26,424 bases of DNA from JBAYHA01 sp041666425 (GCA_041666425.1 JBAYHA010000006.1:1-26424), one strand, 5' to 3'; positions 15,091-23,417 are shown, counted from the stretch's first letter. Numbers and translations: made by a program. The notes: generated by a model from the sequence alone, not told the origin.

Positions 15091-15119
15091 TTGTTAATTT
15101 TGTTGGTTTTTGGTATAAT
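15091..15119 (+). promoter_or_regulatory. Promoter of the pheS operon
   Basis: TTGTTA (15091-15096), a 17-base spacer, perfect TATAAT (15114-15119), with TG one base ahead. The transcript would begin just before the octamer array at 15139. Confidence 0.72.
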
Positions 15120-15138
15120 TAACGTGTTTAAAAATTAA

Positions 15139-15173
15139 TTGGTCGGTTGGTCAGTGGATCAGTTGATCGGTTG
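15139..15173. repeat. TTGGTCNG octamer array (copy 3) in the pheS leader
   Basis: TTGGTCGG (15139), TTGGTCAG (15147), TGGATCAG (15155), TTGATCGG (15163), then TTG and an A-run that reaches the pheS ATG at 15181. Four units and a TTG end, as in copy 1. It forms most of the predicted 5' untranslated region of pheS. Confidence 0.8.
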
Positions 15174-15180
15174 AAAAAAT

Positions 15181-16215
15181 ATGCAACAAGAATTAGAATT
15201 ACTTCGAAAAAACGCCTTGGCGGAGTTTGAGGAAATAAAAAATTTAATTGAATTGGAAAATTTTGAGATTGAATATTTCGGGCGCAAGGACGGCAAACTA
15301 AATAACGTTTTGCGTTCATTAAAAGATTTGTCCGACGAAGAAAAAAAGAAATTCGGACAATTATCAAACGACATCAAAATAGAATTGTTGTCTTTGGTGG
15401 AAACAAAAAAAAGCGAAATGCGCCAAAAAGAAATTGCCGACAAGGTTAAAAATGAAAAAATTGATTTGACTTTACCGGGCAAAAAATTTGTCAAGGGTTC
15501 GTTGAATCCAACATCGATTGTCCAATATGAGTTGGAAGATTTGTTTCGCTCTTTTGGTTTTATTGTGTTGGATGGTCCGGAGCTGGAGTCGGATTATTAC
15601 AATTTTGAATCGTTGAATATTCCGGCAACTCATCCGGCTCGAGATACGCAAGATACTTTTTATATTGATAATGACGGTGAAGAAAAAACTGTTTTACGCA
15701 CGCACACTTCGCCATTGCAAGTTCGCGCTATGCAAGAATACGGGGCTCCGCTTCGCGCCATTGCGCCCGGAAGAGTTTTTCGCAACGAAGCGCTTGATGC
15801 CTCGCATGACAATACTTTTTATCAATTGGAGGGCATGATGATTGATAGGAATATTTCTATTGCCAATTTGATTGCGGTGATGAAATCGTTGTTAAAAGGA
15901 ATTTTAAAAAAAGATGTCAAAGTCCGTTTGCGTCCGGGTTTCTTTCCTTTTGTCGAACCGGGTTTTGAATTGGATATCAGTTGTTTGATTTGTGGCGGAC
16001 GAGGGTGCAGTGTTTGCAAACAGTCTGGCTGGGTAGAACTGTTGCCTTGCGGGATGATTCATCCAAATGTTTTGCGCGCAGGGGGCATTGACCCGGTGGA
16101 ATATTCCGGATTTGCTTTTGGTTTGGGTTTGACCAGATTAGTGATGATGCGTTATGGTATTGATGATATTCGGTTGATTAATTCCGGTGATTTGCGATTC
16201 TTAAAACAGTTTTAA
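15181..16215 (+). CDS. pheS: Phenylalanyl-tRNA synthetase alpha subunit
   Basis: PheS carries the class II catalytic core of the alpha2-beta2 enzyme that charges tRNA-Phe. Visible motifs: an N-terminal coiled coil (residues 1-85), LRTHTSPLQVRAM, motif 2 PGRVFRNEALDASHDNTFYQLEG, and motif 3 GFAFGLGLTRLVMMRYGI, ending DLRFLKQF. At 344 residues it is typical. An insertion-type knuckle with four cysteines (C268, C271, C276, C279; pattern CxxCx4CxxC) lies between motifs 2 and 3 and probably binds zinc; some lineages carry such a knuckle and E. coli lacks it. No SD site; an octamer repeat array fills the leader. The next gene starts one base after the stop codon. Confidence 0.98.
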   Translation: MQQELELLRKNALAEFEEIKNLIELENFEIEYFGRKDGKLNNVLRSLKDLSDEEKKKFGQLSNDIKIELLSLVETKKSEMRQKEIADKVKNEKIDLTLPGKKFVKGSLNPTSIVQYELEDLFRSFGFIVLDGPELESDYYNFESLNIPATHPARDTQDTFYIDNDGEEKTVLRTHTSPLQVRAMQEYGAPLRAIAPGRVFRNEALDASHDNTFYQLEGMMIDRNISIANLIAVMKSLLKGILKKDVKVRLRPGFFPFVEPGFELDISCLICGGRGCSVCKQSGWVELLPCGMIHPNVLRAGGIDPVEYSGFAFGLGLTRLVMMRYGIDDIRLINSGDLRFLKQF

Positions 16216-16216
16216 T

Positions 16217-17140
16217 ATGGGGAAAGTTTTTGAAGGTCCAAAAATAAAATTATCGTCAAAAGAAATCGACGAAGAAGCCAAAAAAAGACAAGAAGAACAG
16301 CGACGAGATCGGGTGCGGTTTTTGGATAATCGTGAAGAATATTTTGGTTATGATAAGGTTGAATATGAAGATTATAATGCTAAATGTAAAAGAAAAGCCA
16401 AAGTTAACAGTTATGATGAATTGGTTGAAACTTTGGTCGGAGAAATAAAAGACAAAGTTATAAAGAATCGCAAAAATGAAATTTTGGGCAATGTTGATTT
16501 GCGACAGTTAATAAAAAAGATTCCGCAGGATTTGTTCCAAGAATTTTTGCGCGGAGAAAGTTATCGGGCTCGCGGATATGTTTTTGAATATTTAGCCAAT
16601 TTGGAAATGAATGATGCTGAGGAAAACGGTTTGCTTGGTGATTTTGTTTTGCACTGTTTGCGCCATCCGGAAATTATCGGTTATGATCGTCCATTGCGCA
16701 ATCCGGATCATTTGGGTATTGTTTTTGACCGAGAAAATAATCAGGCCGTTGTTACCGGTATGTATGAATGTAAGACCGGCAAGTTTGACGCTCGCGCTAT
16801 TAGGCAGTTTCGTAGTTTTTATCATAATTTGGAATCGATTACCGCTGTTTTAAATGATCGGCTGAATGAATTAAAAGATAAATATGATTTGTTGTGTTTG
16901 CCTGATGGAGGGATTGCGTTGCAACCGTTTGATTCCATCTCAAAAGAAGTTTTGGTTCCGATGCCGACAAATCCAAAACAAATTGAAGAGTTTCAACAAA
17001 AGAAAAAAGAAGCCACAAGTTTTGGTTGGAATGTTCGAGCTTCGGTTTTTAACGGTCGAGATGTGGATATTTTGTTGAATTTTATTGCCAAGGCTGAGCC
17101 AAGATACGAAACTACGAAATTACGAAAAGAGGATAGATGA
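16217..17140 (+). CDS. PD-(D/E)XK nuclease-like protein within the pheST operon
   Basis: The 307-residue protein starts with a charged helical segment (residues 12-60). The central part shows the order of active-site residues expected for the PD-(D/E)XK fold: Glu124 in YVFEYLA, Pro163-Asp164 in RNPDHLG, Glu184-Cys-Lys186 in MYECKTGK, and Gln197 in IRQFRSF. This assignment is my inference from motif order. A DNA- or RNA-cutting role is likely but no target is suggested. The ATG lies one base after the pheS stop, so translation is probably coupled. The last residues (RYETTKLRKEDR) are encoded by one arm of a 14-bp inverted repeat, hinting that the tail was added by repeat spread. pheT starts 114 bases later. 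Confidence 0.7.
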   Translation: MGKVFEGPKIKLSSKEIDEEAKKRQEEQRRDRVRFLDNREEYFGYDKVEYEDYNAKCKRKAKVNSYDELVETLVGEIKDKVIKNRKNEILGNVDLRQLIKKIPQDLFQEFLRGESYRARGYVFEYLANLEMNDAEENGLLGDFVLHCLRHPEIIGYDRPLRNPDHLGIVFDRENNQAVVTGMYECKTGKFDARAIRQFRSFYHNLESITAVLNDRLNELKDKYDLLCLPDGGIALQPFDSISKEVLVPMPTNPKQIEEFQQKKKEATSFGWNVRASVFNGRDVDILLNFIAKAEPRYETTKLRKEDR

Positions 17141-17166
17141 AGCGCGTTGTTGTTCGTAGTTTCGTA
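17105..17166. repeat. 14-bp inverted repeat spanning the stop codon of the nuclease-like gene
   Basis: TACGAAACTACGAA (17105-17118) and its exact reverse complement TTCGTAGTTTCGTA (17153-17166) are separated by 34 bases. Each arm is itself a short tandem of TACGAAACTACGAAATTACGAA type. The left arm is coding; the right arm is just after the stop at 17138-17140. It may act as a weak terminator or an mRNA end-protecting hairpin. Confidence 0.65.
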
Positions 17167-17171
17167 GTCAA

Positions 17172-17244
17172 AACTTTATGAACTTTATGAACTTTATACT
17201 TTATACTTTATAAACTTTATGAACTTTATACTTTATACTTTATA
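17172..17244. repeat. 32-bp perfect direct repeat built of ACTTTAT units, before pheT
   Basis: Positions 17181-17212 and 17213-17244 are identical 32-bp copies, preceded by a partial unit (17172-17180). Each copy is built from AACTTTATG and ACTTTATA blocks. It fills most of the gap before the pheT ATG at 17255, where there is no SD site. Confidence 0.8.
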
Positions 17245-17254
17245 AACTACTTGT

Positions 17255-19687
17255 ATGAATATCTCATTAAATTGGTTAAAGGATTACGTTAATTTGCCAG
17301 CAGATGTAACGCCAAAAGAATTGGGGTTAAAAATGACCATGGCGACCGTTGAAGTTGACAAAGTAATTTCTTTGGCCGATTCATTGGCCAAAATTGTTGT
17401 CGGAAAAATAAAAAAGATTGAGGCTCATCCAAATGCTGATCGCTTGCGTGTCGTTTCTGTTGATGTTGGTGGAAAAAATATTTCCGTTGTTTGCGGTGGT
17501 TCAAATTTAACACAAGATCACTTGGTGGCGGTGGCGCTTATTGGCGCCAAAGTAAAATGGCACGGCAATGGTGATTTGGTGATGATTGAAAAATCAAAAG
17601 TTCGTGGCGTCGAAAGTGAAGGTATGATTTGCGCCGTTACGGAAATTGGTTTGGCCGAAAAATTCCCAGCCAAAGATGATCACGAAATTTTGGATTTGAC
17701 TGTTTTTGATATAACCGCCGAAGTCGGACAACCGATTGCCGAAGCTTTGTATTTGGAAGAAACGATTTATGAGATTGACAACAAATCAATCAATAATCGG
17801 CCTGATCTCTGGGGACATTATGGTATGGCTCGCGAAGTGGCCGCCATTTATGGGTTGCCTTTAAAAAATTATCCTTTTGAAAAAATAAAACCAGGAAAAG
17901 ATTACAGTCTAAAAGTTGAAATAAAGGAAAAAACTTTTTGTCCTCGATATCAAGCGGTGGTGATTGATAATTTGACGGTTGGTGAGTCTCCTGTTTGGTT
18001 AAAAGAAAAATTAACGGCCATTGGTCAAAAATCAATTAATAATATTGTTGATGTTACCAATTTTGTTATGTTTGATTTGGGGCAACCGCTACACGCTTTT
18101 TCCGCTGACAAAATTGCGGAAAAGATTGTTGTGCGTTGCGCCAAGAAAGAAGAATCTTTGAAAACTCTTGACGGCGAAGAAAAAAAATTAACCGAAAGTG
18201 ATTTGGTTATCGCTGACAAAAGCAAAGTAATTGCTTTGGCCGGTATTATGGGTGGAGAACTTTCCGGAATAAATAATGAAACAAAAAAAATTGTTATTGA
18301 ATCGGCTAACTTTGAACCGGTTAATATTCGTAAGACGGCCAATCGTTTGAATTTGCGCACCGAAGCGGCCATCAGATACGAAAAAAGTCTTGATCCGAAC
18401 ATGACTGAAATCGCTTTGGCTCGAACAGTTTCTTTGTTACTTGAAATTTGTCCCGACGCGCAAGTTGTCAGCAATGTTGTTGACGAAAATAATTACAAAA
18501 ATAAAAATATCAAATTAAGTTTGCTTTGGGATTTTATTGATTCACGCATTGGCAATAAGCTGGATCATAATTATGTTGTTGATATTTTACGAAGGCTTGG
18601 TTTTTTGGTCAAAGATAAGGGGAAAGTCTTAAAAGTGGAAGTTCCTCATTGGCGAGCGACCAAAGATGTGAGTATCAATGAAGATATTATCGAAGAGGTT
18701 AGCCGAATTCATGGTTTTGATAATATTGAACCCATAATGCCAAAAGTTGATTTGACTTTTACCGAAGAAAACGGTTTGCGTCGTTTGGAAAGGGAAGTAA
18801 AAAATATTTTGGCCACTGGTTGCGGTTTGCACGAAGTTTATAATTATTCTTTTGAAAATATTGAATTCTTAAAAAAGATTGGTGAAACGATTGATCAAGT
18901 CAAAATCGCCAATCCGTGGAGTGAGGAGTCAGCTTATTTGCGCAAAAATTTAGTTCCTGTTTTAATCGGACAGATTGCCAAAAATGAGCGTTTTTTCGAG
19001 CAAGTGGGTATTTTTGAAGTTGCCAAAATCTTTGATCGTCGAAATAAAGGAGCAAAAATTTCTACAAATAGCAAAAATTATTTACCGAATCAAGATGTTC
19101 ATTTGGCTTTTGCTTTGACAGGGGAAGATTCTTTTTGGCAGGCAAAGGGAGTATTGGAACATTTGGCCGAGTCTCTAAATTTTAATTGTTCTTTTTCCGA
19201 AGCCGATGCTTTGCCTTTGTGGTGTCATCCTAGACAAGGCCAAACTATTTTTTTCAACAAAAAAGAGGTTGGATATTTGGCGACGATTCATCCAGAGACA
19301 AAGGAATTTTTTGATTTAAAAAATAATACCGCGGTCGTGGAAATAAATTTAAACGATGTTGTTGATTTTTTTCCTGCGATTGGCAAATACGTGCCGTTGG
19401 CCAAATTTCCAAGGATTGTTTTGGATTTGGCTGTCATTGTCCCGCAAAACGTGGAATGGGAAAGTTTGCGCAAGTTGTGCGCTTCAATTGATGAAAATTT
19501 GACCAAAGCTGTGGATTTGTTGGAAATCTATAAAAATGATAAAATAAAAGAAGGATACAAGAGTGTTACCATTCGTTTGACTTTTGGCTCTGACAAAAGA
19601 ACTTTGCAAAATGAAGAAGCGCAAAAGATTTTGCAAAAGGTTGTCGATCAGTTGCGCAAGGCCGTGGGCGCGGAGGTAAGAAGCTAG
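17255..19687 (+). CDS. pheT: Phenylalanyl-tRNA synthetase beta subunit
   Basis: PheT binds tRNA-Phe and edits mischarged Tyr-tRNA-Phe. The 810-residue length is typical. In order one sees the N-terminal OB-fold tRNA-binding domain (about residues 40-150, with HPNADRLRVVSVDVG and VRGVESEGMICAVTEIGL), the B3/B4 editing domain (about 215-385, with NIVDVTNFVMFDLGQPLHAFSADK split around residues 265-288), the B5 domain (about 400-475), the catalytic-like core, and a C-terminal FDX-ACB domain (about 715-810, KFPRIVLDLAVIVP ... VTIRLTFGSDKRTL). It starts 114 bases after the nuclease-like gene, across a repeat tract. The next gene follows 31 bases on. Confidence 0.98.
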   Translation: MNISLNWLKDYVNLPADVTPKELGLKMTMATVEVDKVISLADSLAKIVVGKIKKIEAHPNADRLRVVSVDVGGKNISVVCGGSNLTQDHLVAVALIGAKVKWHGNGDLVMIEKSKVRGVESEGMICAVTEIGLAEKFPAKDDHEILDLTVFDITAEVGQPIAEALYLEETIYEIDNKSINNRPDLWGHYGMAREVAAIYGLPLKNYPFEKIKPGKDYSLKVEIKEKTFCPRYQAVVIDNLTVGESPVWLKEKLTAIGQKSINNIVDVTNFVMFDLGQPLHAFSADKIAEKIVVRCAKKEESLKTLDGEEKKLTESDLVIADKSKVIALAGIMGGELSGINNETKKIVIESANFEPVNIRKTANRLNLRTEAAIRYEKSLDPNMTEIALARTVSLLLEICPDAQVVSNVVDENNYKNKNIKLSLLWDFIDSRIGNKLDHNYVVDILRRLGFLVKDKGKVLKVEVPHWRATKDVSINEDIIEEVSRIHGFDNIEPIMPKVDLTFTEENGLRRLEREVKNILATGCGLHEVYNYSFENIEFLKKIGETIDQVKIANPWSEESAYLRKNLVPVLIGQIAKNERFFEQVGIFEVAKIFDRRNKGAKISTNSKNYLPNQDVHLAFALTGEDSFWQAKGVLEHLAESLNFNCSFSEADALPLWCHPRQGQTIFFNKKEVGYLATIHPETKEFFDLKNNTAVVEINLNDVVDFFPAIGKYVPLAKFPRIVLDLAVIVPQNVEWESLRKLCASIDENLTKAVDLLEIYKNDKIKEGYKSVTIRLTFGSDKRTLQNEEAQKILQKVVDQLRKAVGAEVRS

Positions 19688-19718
19688 AAAAAATAAACAA
19701 AAATAAAAATAAAAAAGT

Positions 19719-19979
19719 ATGTTTTCGACCAGTCAGGATATTTTTTATTTGGTGGCTTCGTCTTGTTTGACGATTTTGACTGTTTTTTTAGTGATCTGTT
19801 TGTACAATTTAATAAAGATCATGCGCGAAGTTAACGAAGCGCTTGAACGGATTCATGCCAGATTGGAATCAGTCACCAGTCTTTTTTCGATTATTTCCAA
19901 CAAGATTATCAAGATGGGTTTTGGAAAAGTTATGGAGTTTGCCGAGAATTTAAAAGAAAAGAAAAAGAAAAAAAAATAA
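19719..19979 (+). CDS. Small single-span membrane protein
   Basis: The 86-residue protein has one clear membrane helix (about residues 9-32, YLVASSCLTILTVFLVICLY), then an amphipathic helix likely to form a coiled coil (REVNEALERIHARLESVTSL), and a lysine-rich end (KEKKKKKK). The basic tail probably faces the cytoplasm. The layout resembles DUF948-like small proteins, but I cannot assign it with certainty. It lies 31 bases after pheT and 56 bases before the coupling-type ATPase, which also has an N-terminal membrane helix, so a shared complex is conceivable but unproven. Confidence 0.7.
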   Translation: MFSTSQDIFYLVASSCLTILTVFLVICLYNLIKIMREVNEALERIHARLESVTSLFSIISNKIIKMGFGKVMEFAENLKEKKKKKK

Positions 19980-19989
19980 TGTCCGTTAT

Positions 19990-20017
19990 GTAGTGGCACG
20001 ATGCATCGTGCCACTAC
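19990..20017. repeat. 28-bp perfect palindrome
   Basis: GTAGTGGCACGATG followed by its exact reverse complement, centred on ATGCAT. As RNA it makes a very stable hairpin. It lies between the small membrane protein and the ATPase gene, ending 18 bases before the ATPase start codon. It lacks a long T-run but is followed by ATATTTTTAC. It looks like a dispersed palindromic repeat element. Confidence 0.8.
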
Positions 20018-20035
20018 GATATTTTTACAAAAAAT

Positions 20036-22567
20036 ATGCCCGAATATGAAATAAATTTAACCGGAATGTCTTTTCTTGCCGATCTATTGGCTGAGCCATG
20101 GGTGATTTTTAGTTTGTGGGCGTTTTGGGCCGGGCTTGTTTTGTGGATTGTTATTTTAATTTTGCGCAAAATATTTTTGTCCGCCGGTAATTTGGCCAAA
20201 TCTTTTGACAAAAAAATTCTTTTGGTTACCGTGCCAAAACAAACGATGGAAAAAGATCAAACCTCTACGCCGACTTTGCAACAAATCCAAGAAAAAATCG
20301 GCATAATGGAAGCTATTTTTAGCAATACCGCCGGTCTAAAAGCGGAAAAAGGTTTCAAGCATTGGTTTCATGGTTTTAATAACGTTTTTTCTTTTGAAAT
20401 GGTGGTGCTTGATGGCAAAGTAAATTTTTTTGTGGTTATCCCAAATAATTTCAAAGATTATATCGAAGAACAAATTACCGCACAGTTTCCGCATGCTTTT
20501 ATCGAAGAAATGCCTGATTATAATATTTTTTCACCAAAAGGAAAAATTAAGTCTTTTGCTATGGTTTTGACCAAACCGGATTTTTTGCCGATAAAAACTT
20601 ACAAAAAAATGGAATCTGATCCTTTGAATGCTCTGACTAATGCTCTTAGCAAAATTGATGACAAAGACGGCGCCACTATCCAGATTACCATCAAATCAGC
20701 CAAACCCAAATGGAGAAATTTCGGTATCCGTGTGGCCAGCAAAATGCAACAAGGCAAAAAATACGAAGATGCTTATCGTGAAGCCAAAGGCGGACTTAGT
20801 TTGCTTTTTCGAGATTTTGCCAAGGCGGCAAAAACAAAAAATCCCAATCAACCGGGTTCCGAACCACAACAGTATCGTTTGAGCCCGCTCGAAGAAGAAC
20901 AAGTCAAAGGGATTGAAGAAAAATGCCAAAAAGCCGGAGCGGATGTGAATATTCGCGTGGTTGTTTGTTCAGAAAATGAAGGAAATTTGGATTTGTATTT
21001 GAATAATATCGTGAATGCTTTTGCGCAATATAATATTTACAAATACGGAAATATTTTTGAAAAAAATGAGGGCAAGCCAACGAGGATGATTACCAATTTT
21101 ATTTATCGACATTTTGATGAGTCGATTAATTTTGTTTTGAATACGGAAAATTTGGCCAGTATTTTTCATTTTCCGATTCCTCACGTTAATGAATCTCCGA
21201 ATATTCGCTGGTTGGATGCTCGCAAGGCGCCGGCGCCCGCTAATATTTTAAAACAAGGTTTATTGATCGGTTATAATATGTACCGCGGTCGCAAAACGGA
21301 AATTAGAATTGGGAGAGAAGAACGTCGTCGACATATGTACACGATTGGTATGACCGGTACCGGTAAATCTTGGTATATCGAAGGAATGATGATGCAGGAT
21401 ATTGCCAATGGTGAAGGTTGTTGTTATATTGATCCTCATGGCGATGCCATTGAGCATATTTTGCGAAGAATTCCAAAAGAACGCGCCGAGGATGTGGTTA
21501 TTCTTGATCCGGGTGATGTTTCTCGTCCGATCGGTTTGAATTTATTGGAATTCAAAACCCAAGAAGACAAAACTTTTGCCATAAATGAGCTGATGGCTAT
21601 TTTTGATAAATTGTATGATTTAAAGGCTACCGGTGGTCCGATGTTTGAGCAATATTTCAAAAACGCCGCTGCGTTGATTATGGCTGATCCGGAGTCCGGT
21701 TCCACACTTATGGAAATTTCGCGCGTGTTGGCTGATGATGATTTTCGTGCGTATAAACTTTCCAAATGTCAGGATCAGATGGTCAAGGATTTTTGGGAAA
21801 AAGAAGCGCAAAAGGCGGGCGGTGAAGCTTCCCTTGCCAATATGGTTCCTTATATTACCAGCAAAATGTCGCCATTTATCAGCAATGATTATGTCCGACC
21901 AATTATTTCTCAACAAAATAGTACCATTGATTTTGCGGAGATCATGAATACAAAAAAAATTCTTTTGGTAAAATTATCAAAAGGCAAAATTGGACAGATC
22001 AATTCCAATTTGTTGGGCATGTTGGTGATTGGAAAATTATTGATGGCTGCTCTTGGTCGTGCTGATATGGCAGAGGATGAGCGCAAAGATTTTTATTTAT
22101 ATATTGATGAGTTCCAAAATTATTTGACTGATAGCATGGAAATTATTTTGTCCGAAGCTCGCAAATATCGTTTGTGCTTGAGTATTGCGCATCAGTATAT
22201 CGGACAACTTGTAAAAAATAATGATACCAAATTCAAAGACGCAATTTTTGGCAATGTGGGAACGAAGTGTGCCTTTCGTATTGGTGTTGATGATGCCGAA
22301 GCCATGACCAAGGAATTTGCCGGAATTTTTAACGAAAATGACTTTTTGAACTGTCCGAGTTATAATTGTTATGTCAAACTTTTGATTAATAACGCCAATC
22401 CGCCGGGCTTTAATATGGGCACGATTCATCTCGACAAAGTTCCGGGTTTGCCAAAAGAAAACAAAGAACTTTGTGAAGCAATCAAACAACTTTCCAAACT
22501 TAAATACGGCAAAGATATTGAATTGGTTAATATGGAAGTTTCCGAACGACAACAAAGAGTTTTTTGA
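20036..22567 (+). CDS. VirD4/TraG-type (type IV coupling-like) membrane ATPase
   Basis: The 843-residue protein has one N-terminal membrane helix (about residues 22-47), a middle region of about 300 residues with no known motif, and a RecA-like ATPase domain. This has Walker A GMTGTGKS (about 438-445) and Walker B FYLYIDEFQNY (about 685-693), with a following ARKYRLCLSIAHQYIGQL segment typical of VirB4/VirD4-TraD ATPases. Such proteins pump DNA or protein at the membrane. No other type IV secretion gene is present in the window, so it may serve DNA uptake, surface-fibre function or chromosome handling rather than conjugation. It is followed 35 bases on by the unknown 204-residue protein, and dnaX lies next. 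The ATG at 20036 follows an A-rich leader without SD. Confidence 0.88.
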   Translation: MPEYEINLTGMSFLADLLAEPWVIFSLWAFWAGLVLWIVILILRKIFLSAGNLAKSFDKKILLVTVPKQTMEKDQTSTPTLQQIQEKIGIMEAIFSNTAGLKAEKGFKHWFHGFNNVFSFEMVVLDGKVNFFVVIPNNFKDYIEEQITAQFPHAFIEEMPDYNIFSPKGKIKSFAMVLTKPDFLPIKTYKKMESDPLNALTNALSKIDDKDGATIQITIKSAKPKWRNFGIRVASKMQQGKKYEDAYREAKGGLSLLFRDFAKAAKTKNPNQPGSEPQQYRLSPLEEEQVKGIEEKCQKAGADVNIRVVVCSENEGNLDLYLNNIVNAFAQYNIYKYGNIFEKNEGKPTRMITNFIYRHFDESINFVLNTENLASIFHFPIPHVNESPNIRWLDARKAPAPANILKQGLLIGYNMYRGRKTEIRIGREERRRHMYTIGMTGTGKSWYIEGMMMQDIANGEGCCYIDPHGDAIEHILRRIPKERAEDVVILDPGDVSRPIGLNLLEFKTQEDKTFAINELMAIFDKLYDLKATGGPMFEQYFKNAAALIMADPESGSTLMEISRVLADDDFRAYKLSKCQDQMVKDFWEKEAQKAGGEASLANMVPYITSKMSPFISNDYVRPIISQQNSTIDFAEIMNTKKILLVKLSKGKIGQINSNLLGMLVIGKLLMAALGRADMAEDERKDFYLYIDEFQNYLTDSMEIILSEARKYRLCLSIAHQYIGQLVKNNDTKFKDAIFGNVGTKCAFRIGVDDAEAMTKEFAGIFNENDFLNCPSYNCYVKLLINNANPPGFNMGTIHLDKVPGLPKENKELCEAIKQLSKLKYGKDIELVNMEVSERQQRVF

Positions 22568-22602
22568 TGTTTAATAAAAAAATAAAATAAAAACAAAATA
22601 TT

Positions 22603-23217
22603 ATGTTCAGTATTTTCAAAAAAAACAGCGAAGATCAAGAAGAAAACTTTGATGACAAGTCAATGACTGCCAAGGATATTTTATCCGCATTGTCGCAAAT
22701 CCAAAAAGAGTTGGATCGTTTGAAGTTGGCCGTTTCCGGCAGTTTTAATATTGATTTGGACAATCGCAAACAAAGCAAAGCCGTTCAGGATAATTTGCAG
22801 TATTTGAAAGATTTGAGTGAGGAAGAACCGCAAAAAAGTGGGACCGAAAAAGTTATTGAAGGTGTTTTTGATGGCAACAGTATGATTGGCGCCAGTGGTG
22901 AAATTTATGATGTCCCAGCCAACTATGCCAGCAAATCAAAATTGGTCGAAGGTGATATTTTGAAATTAACAATTAATAATTTGGGTGCTTTTGTTTACAA
23001 ACAGATTAAGCCGATTGATCGTTTGCGCAAAGTCGGTGTATTGGATCAAGATCCACAGAATTTACAATTTTATGCTTTGGCTGATGGCAAAAAATGGAAA
23101 TTATTAACGGCCAGCGTTACATATTACAAAGGCGAAGCTGGTGATGAAGTGGTTTTCTTGATTCCGGCCGAAGGTGTTAGTCGTTCCGCCGCCGTGGATA
23201 ATATTATAAAAAAATAG
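22603..23217 (+). CDS. Conserved-looking protein of unknown function (204 residues)
   Basis: The N-terminal 75 residues are charged and helical, with a coiled-coil-like stretch (ILSALSQIQKELDRLKLAV). The rest looks beta-rich, with EGVFDGNSMIGASGEIYDVP, KLVEGDILKLTIN and GEAGDEVVFLIPAEG, suggesting a small barrel or OB-like domain. No signal peptide, no membrane helix, no catalytic motif. I do not recognise the family. It lies 35 bases behind the coupling-type ATPase and is likely in the same transcript. Right at its stop codon a hairpin repeat begins. Confidence 0.75.
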   Translation: MFSIFKKNSEDQEENFDDKSMTAKDILSALSQIQKELDRLKLAVSGSFNIDLDNRKQSKAVQDNLQYLKDLSEEEPQKSGTEKVIEGVFDGNSMIGASGEIYDVPANYASKSKLVEGDILKLTINNLGAFVYKQIKPIDRLRKVGVLDQDPQNLQFYALADGKKWKLLTASVTYYKGEAGDEVVFLIPAEGVSRSAAVDNIIKK

Positions 23218-23240
23218 TAGGGGCAGGGCTTGACCTGCCC
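23217..23240. repeat. Hairpin repeat at the end of the 204-residue gene
   Basis: GTAGG GGCAGG at 23217-23227 followed by GCTTGA and CCTGCCC (23234-23240); arms GGGCAGG/CCTGCCC. The GTAGNGGCA start resembles the palindrome at 19990-20017, so both may belong to one family. Confidence 0.55.
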
Positions 23241-23291
23241 AAATAATAAAAACAAAACATACCTTGCCCAAATATTCAGGATGACATACGG

Positions 23292-23316
23292 AAAAAAACG
23301 CATAATGCGTTTTTTT
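23292..23316 (+). terminator. Intrinsic terminator upstream of dnaX
   Basis: An A-run, ACGCA-TAA-TGCGT stem-loop (23298-23310) and T-run to 23316. It ends the transcript of the ATPase/204-residue genes before the dnaX promoter. Confidence 0.8.
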
Positions 23317-23364
23317 GTTATTTTTTGTTTTAAATTACCATAAATTTTCCCGTTAAATTCAGGC

Positions 23365-23393
23365 TTGCTTTATCATCAATTTTTTGTTAAAAT
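23365..23393 (+). promoter_or_regulatory. Promoter of dnaX
   Basis: TTGCTT (23365-23370), a 17-base spacer, TAAAAT (23388-23393), with TG one base ahead. The TGTTAAAAT block is identical to that in the promoter at 3433-3461. The ATG is 24 bases downstream. Confidence 0.65.
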
Positions 23394-23417
23394 TTAACTG
23401 CTTTAAGCAACAAAATT

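Noticed and set aside
15120..15180. T-box riboswitch before pheS
   Set aside because: The leader is only about 55 bases and made mostly of octamer repeats; no T-box motif or antiterminator is seen.
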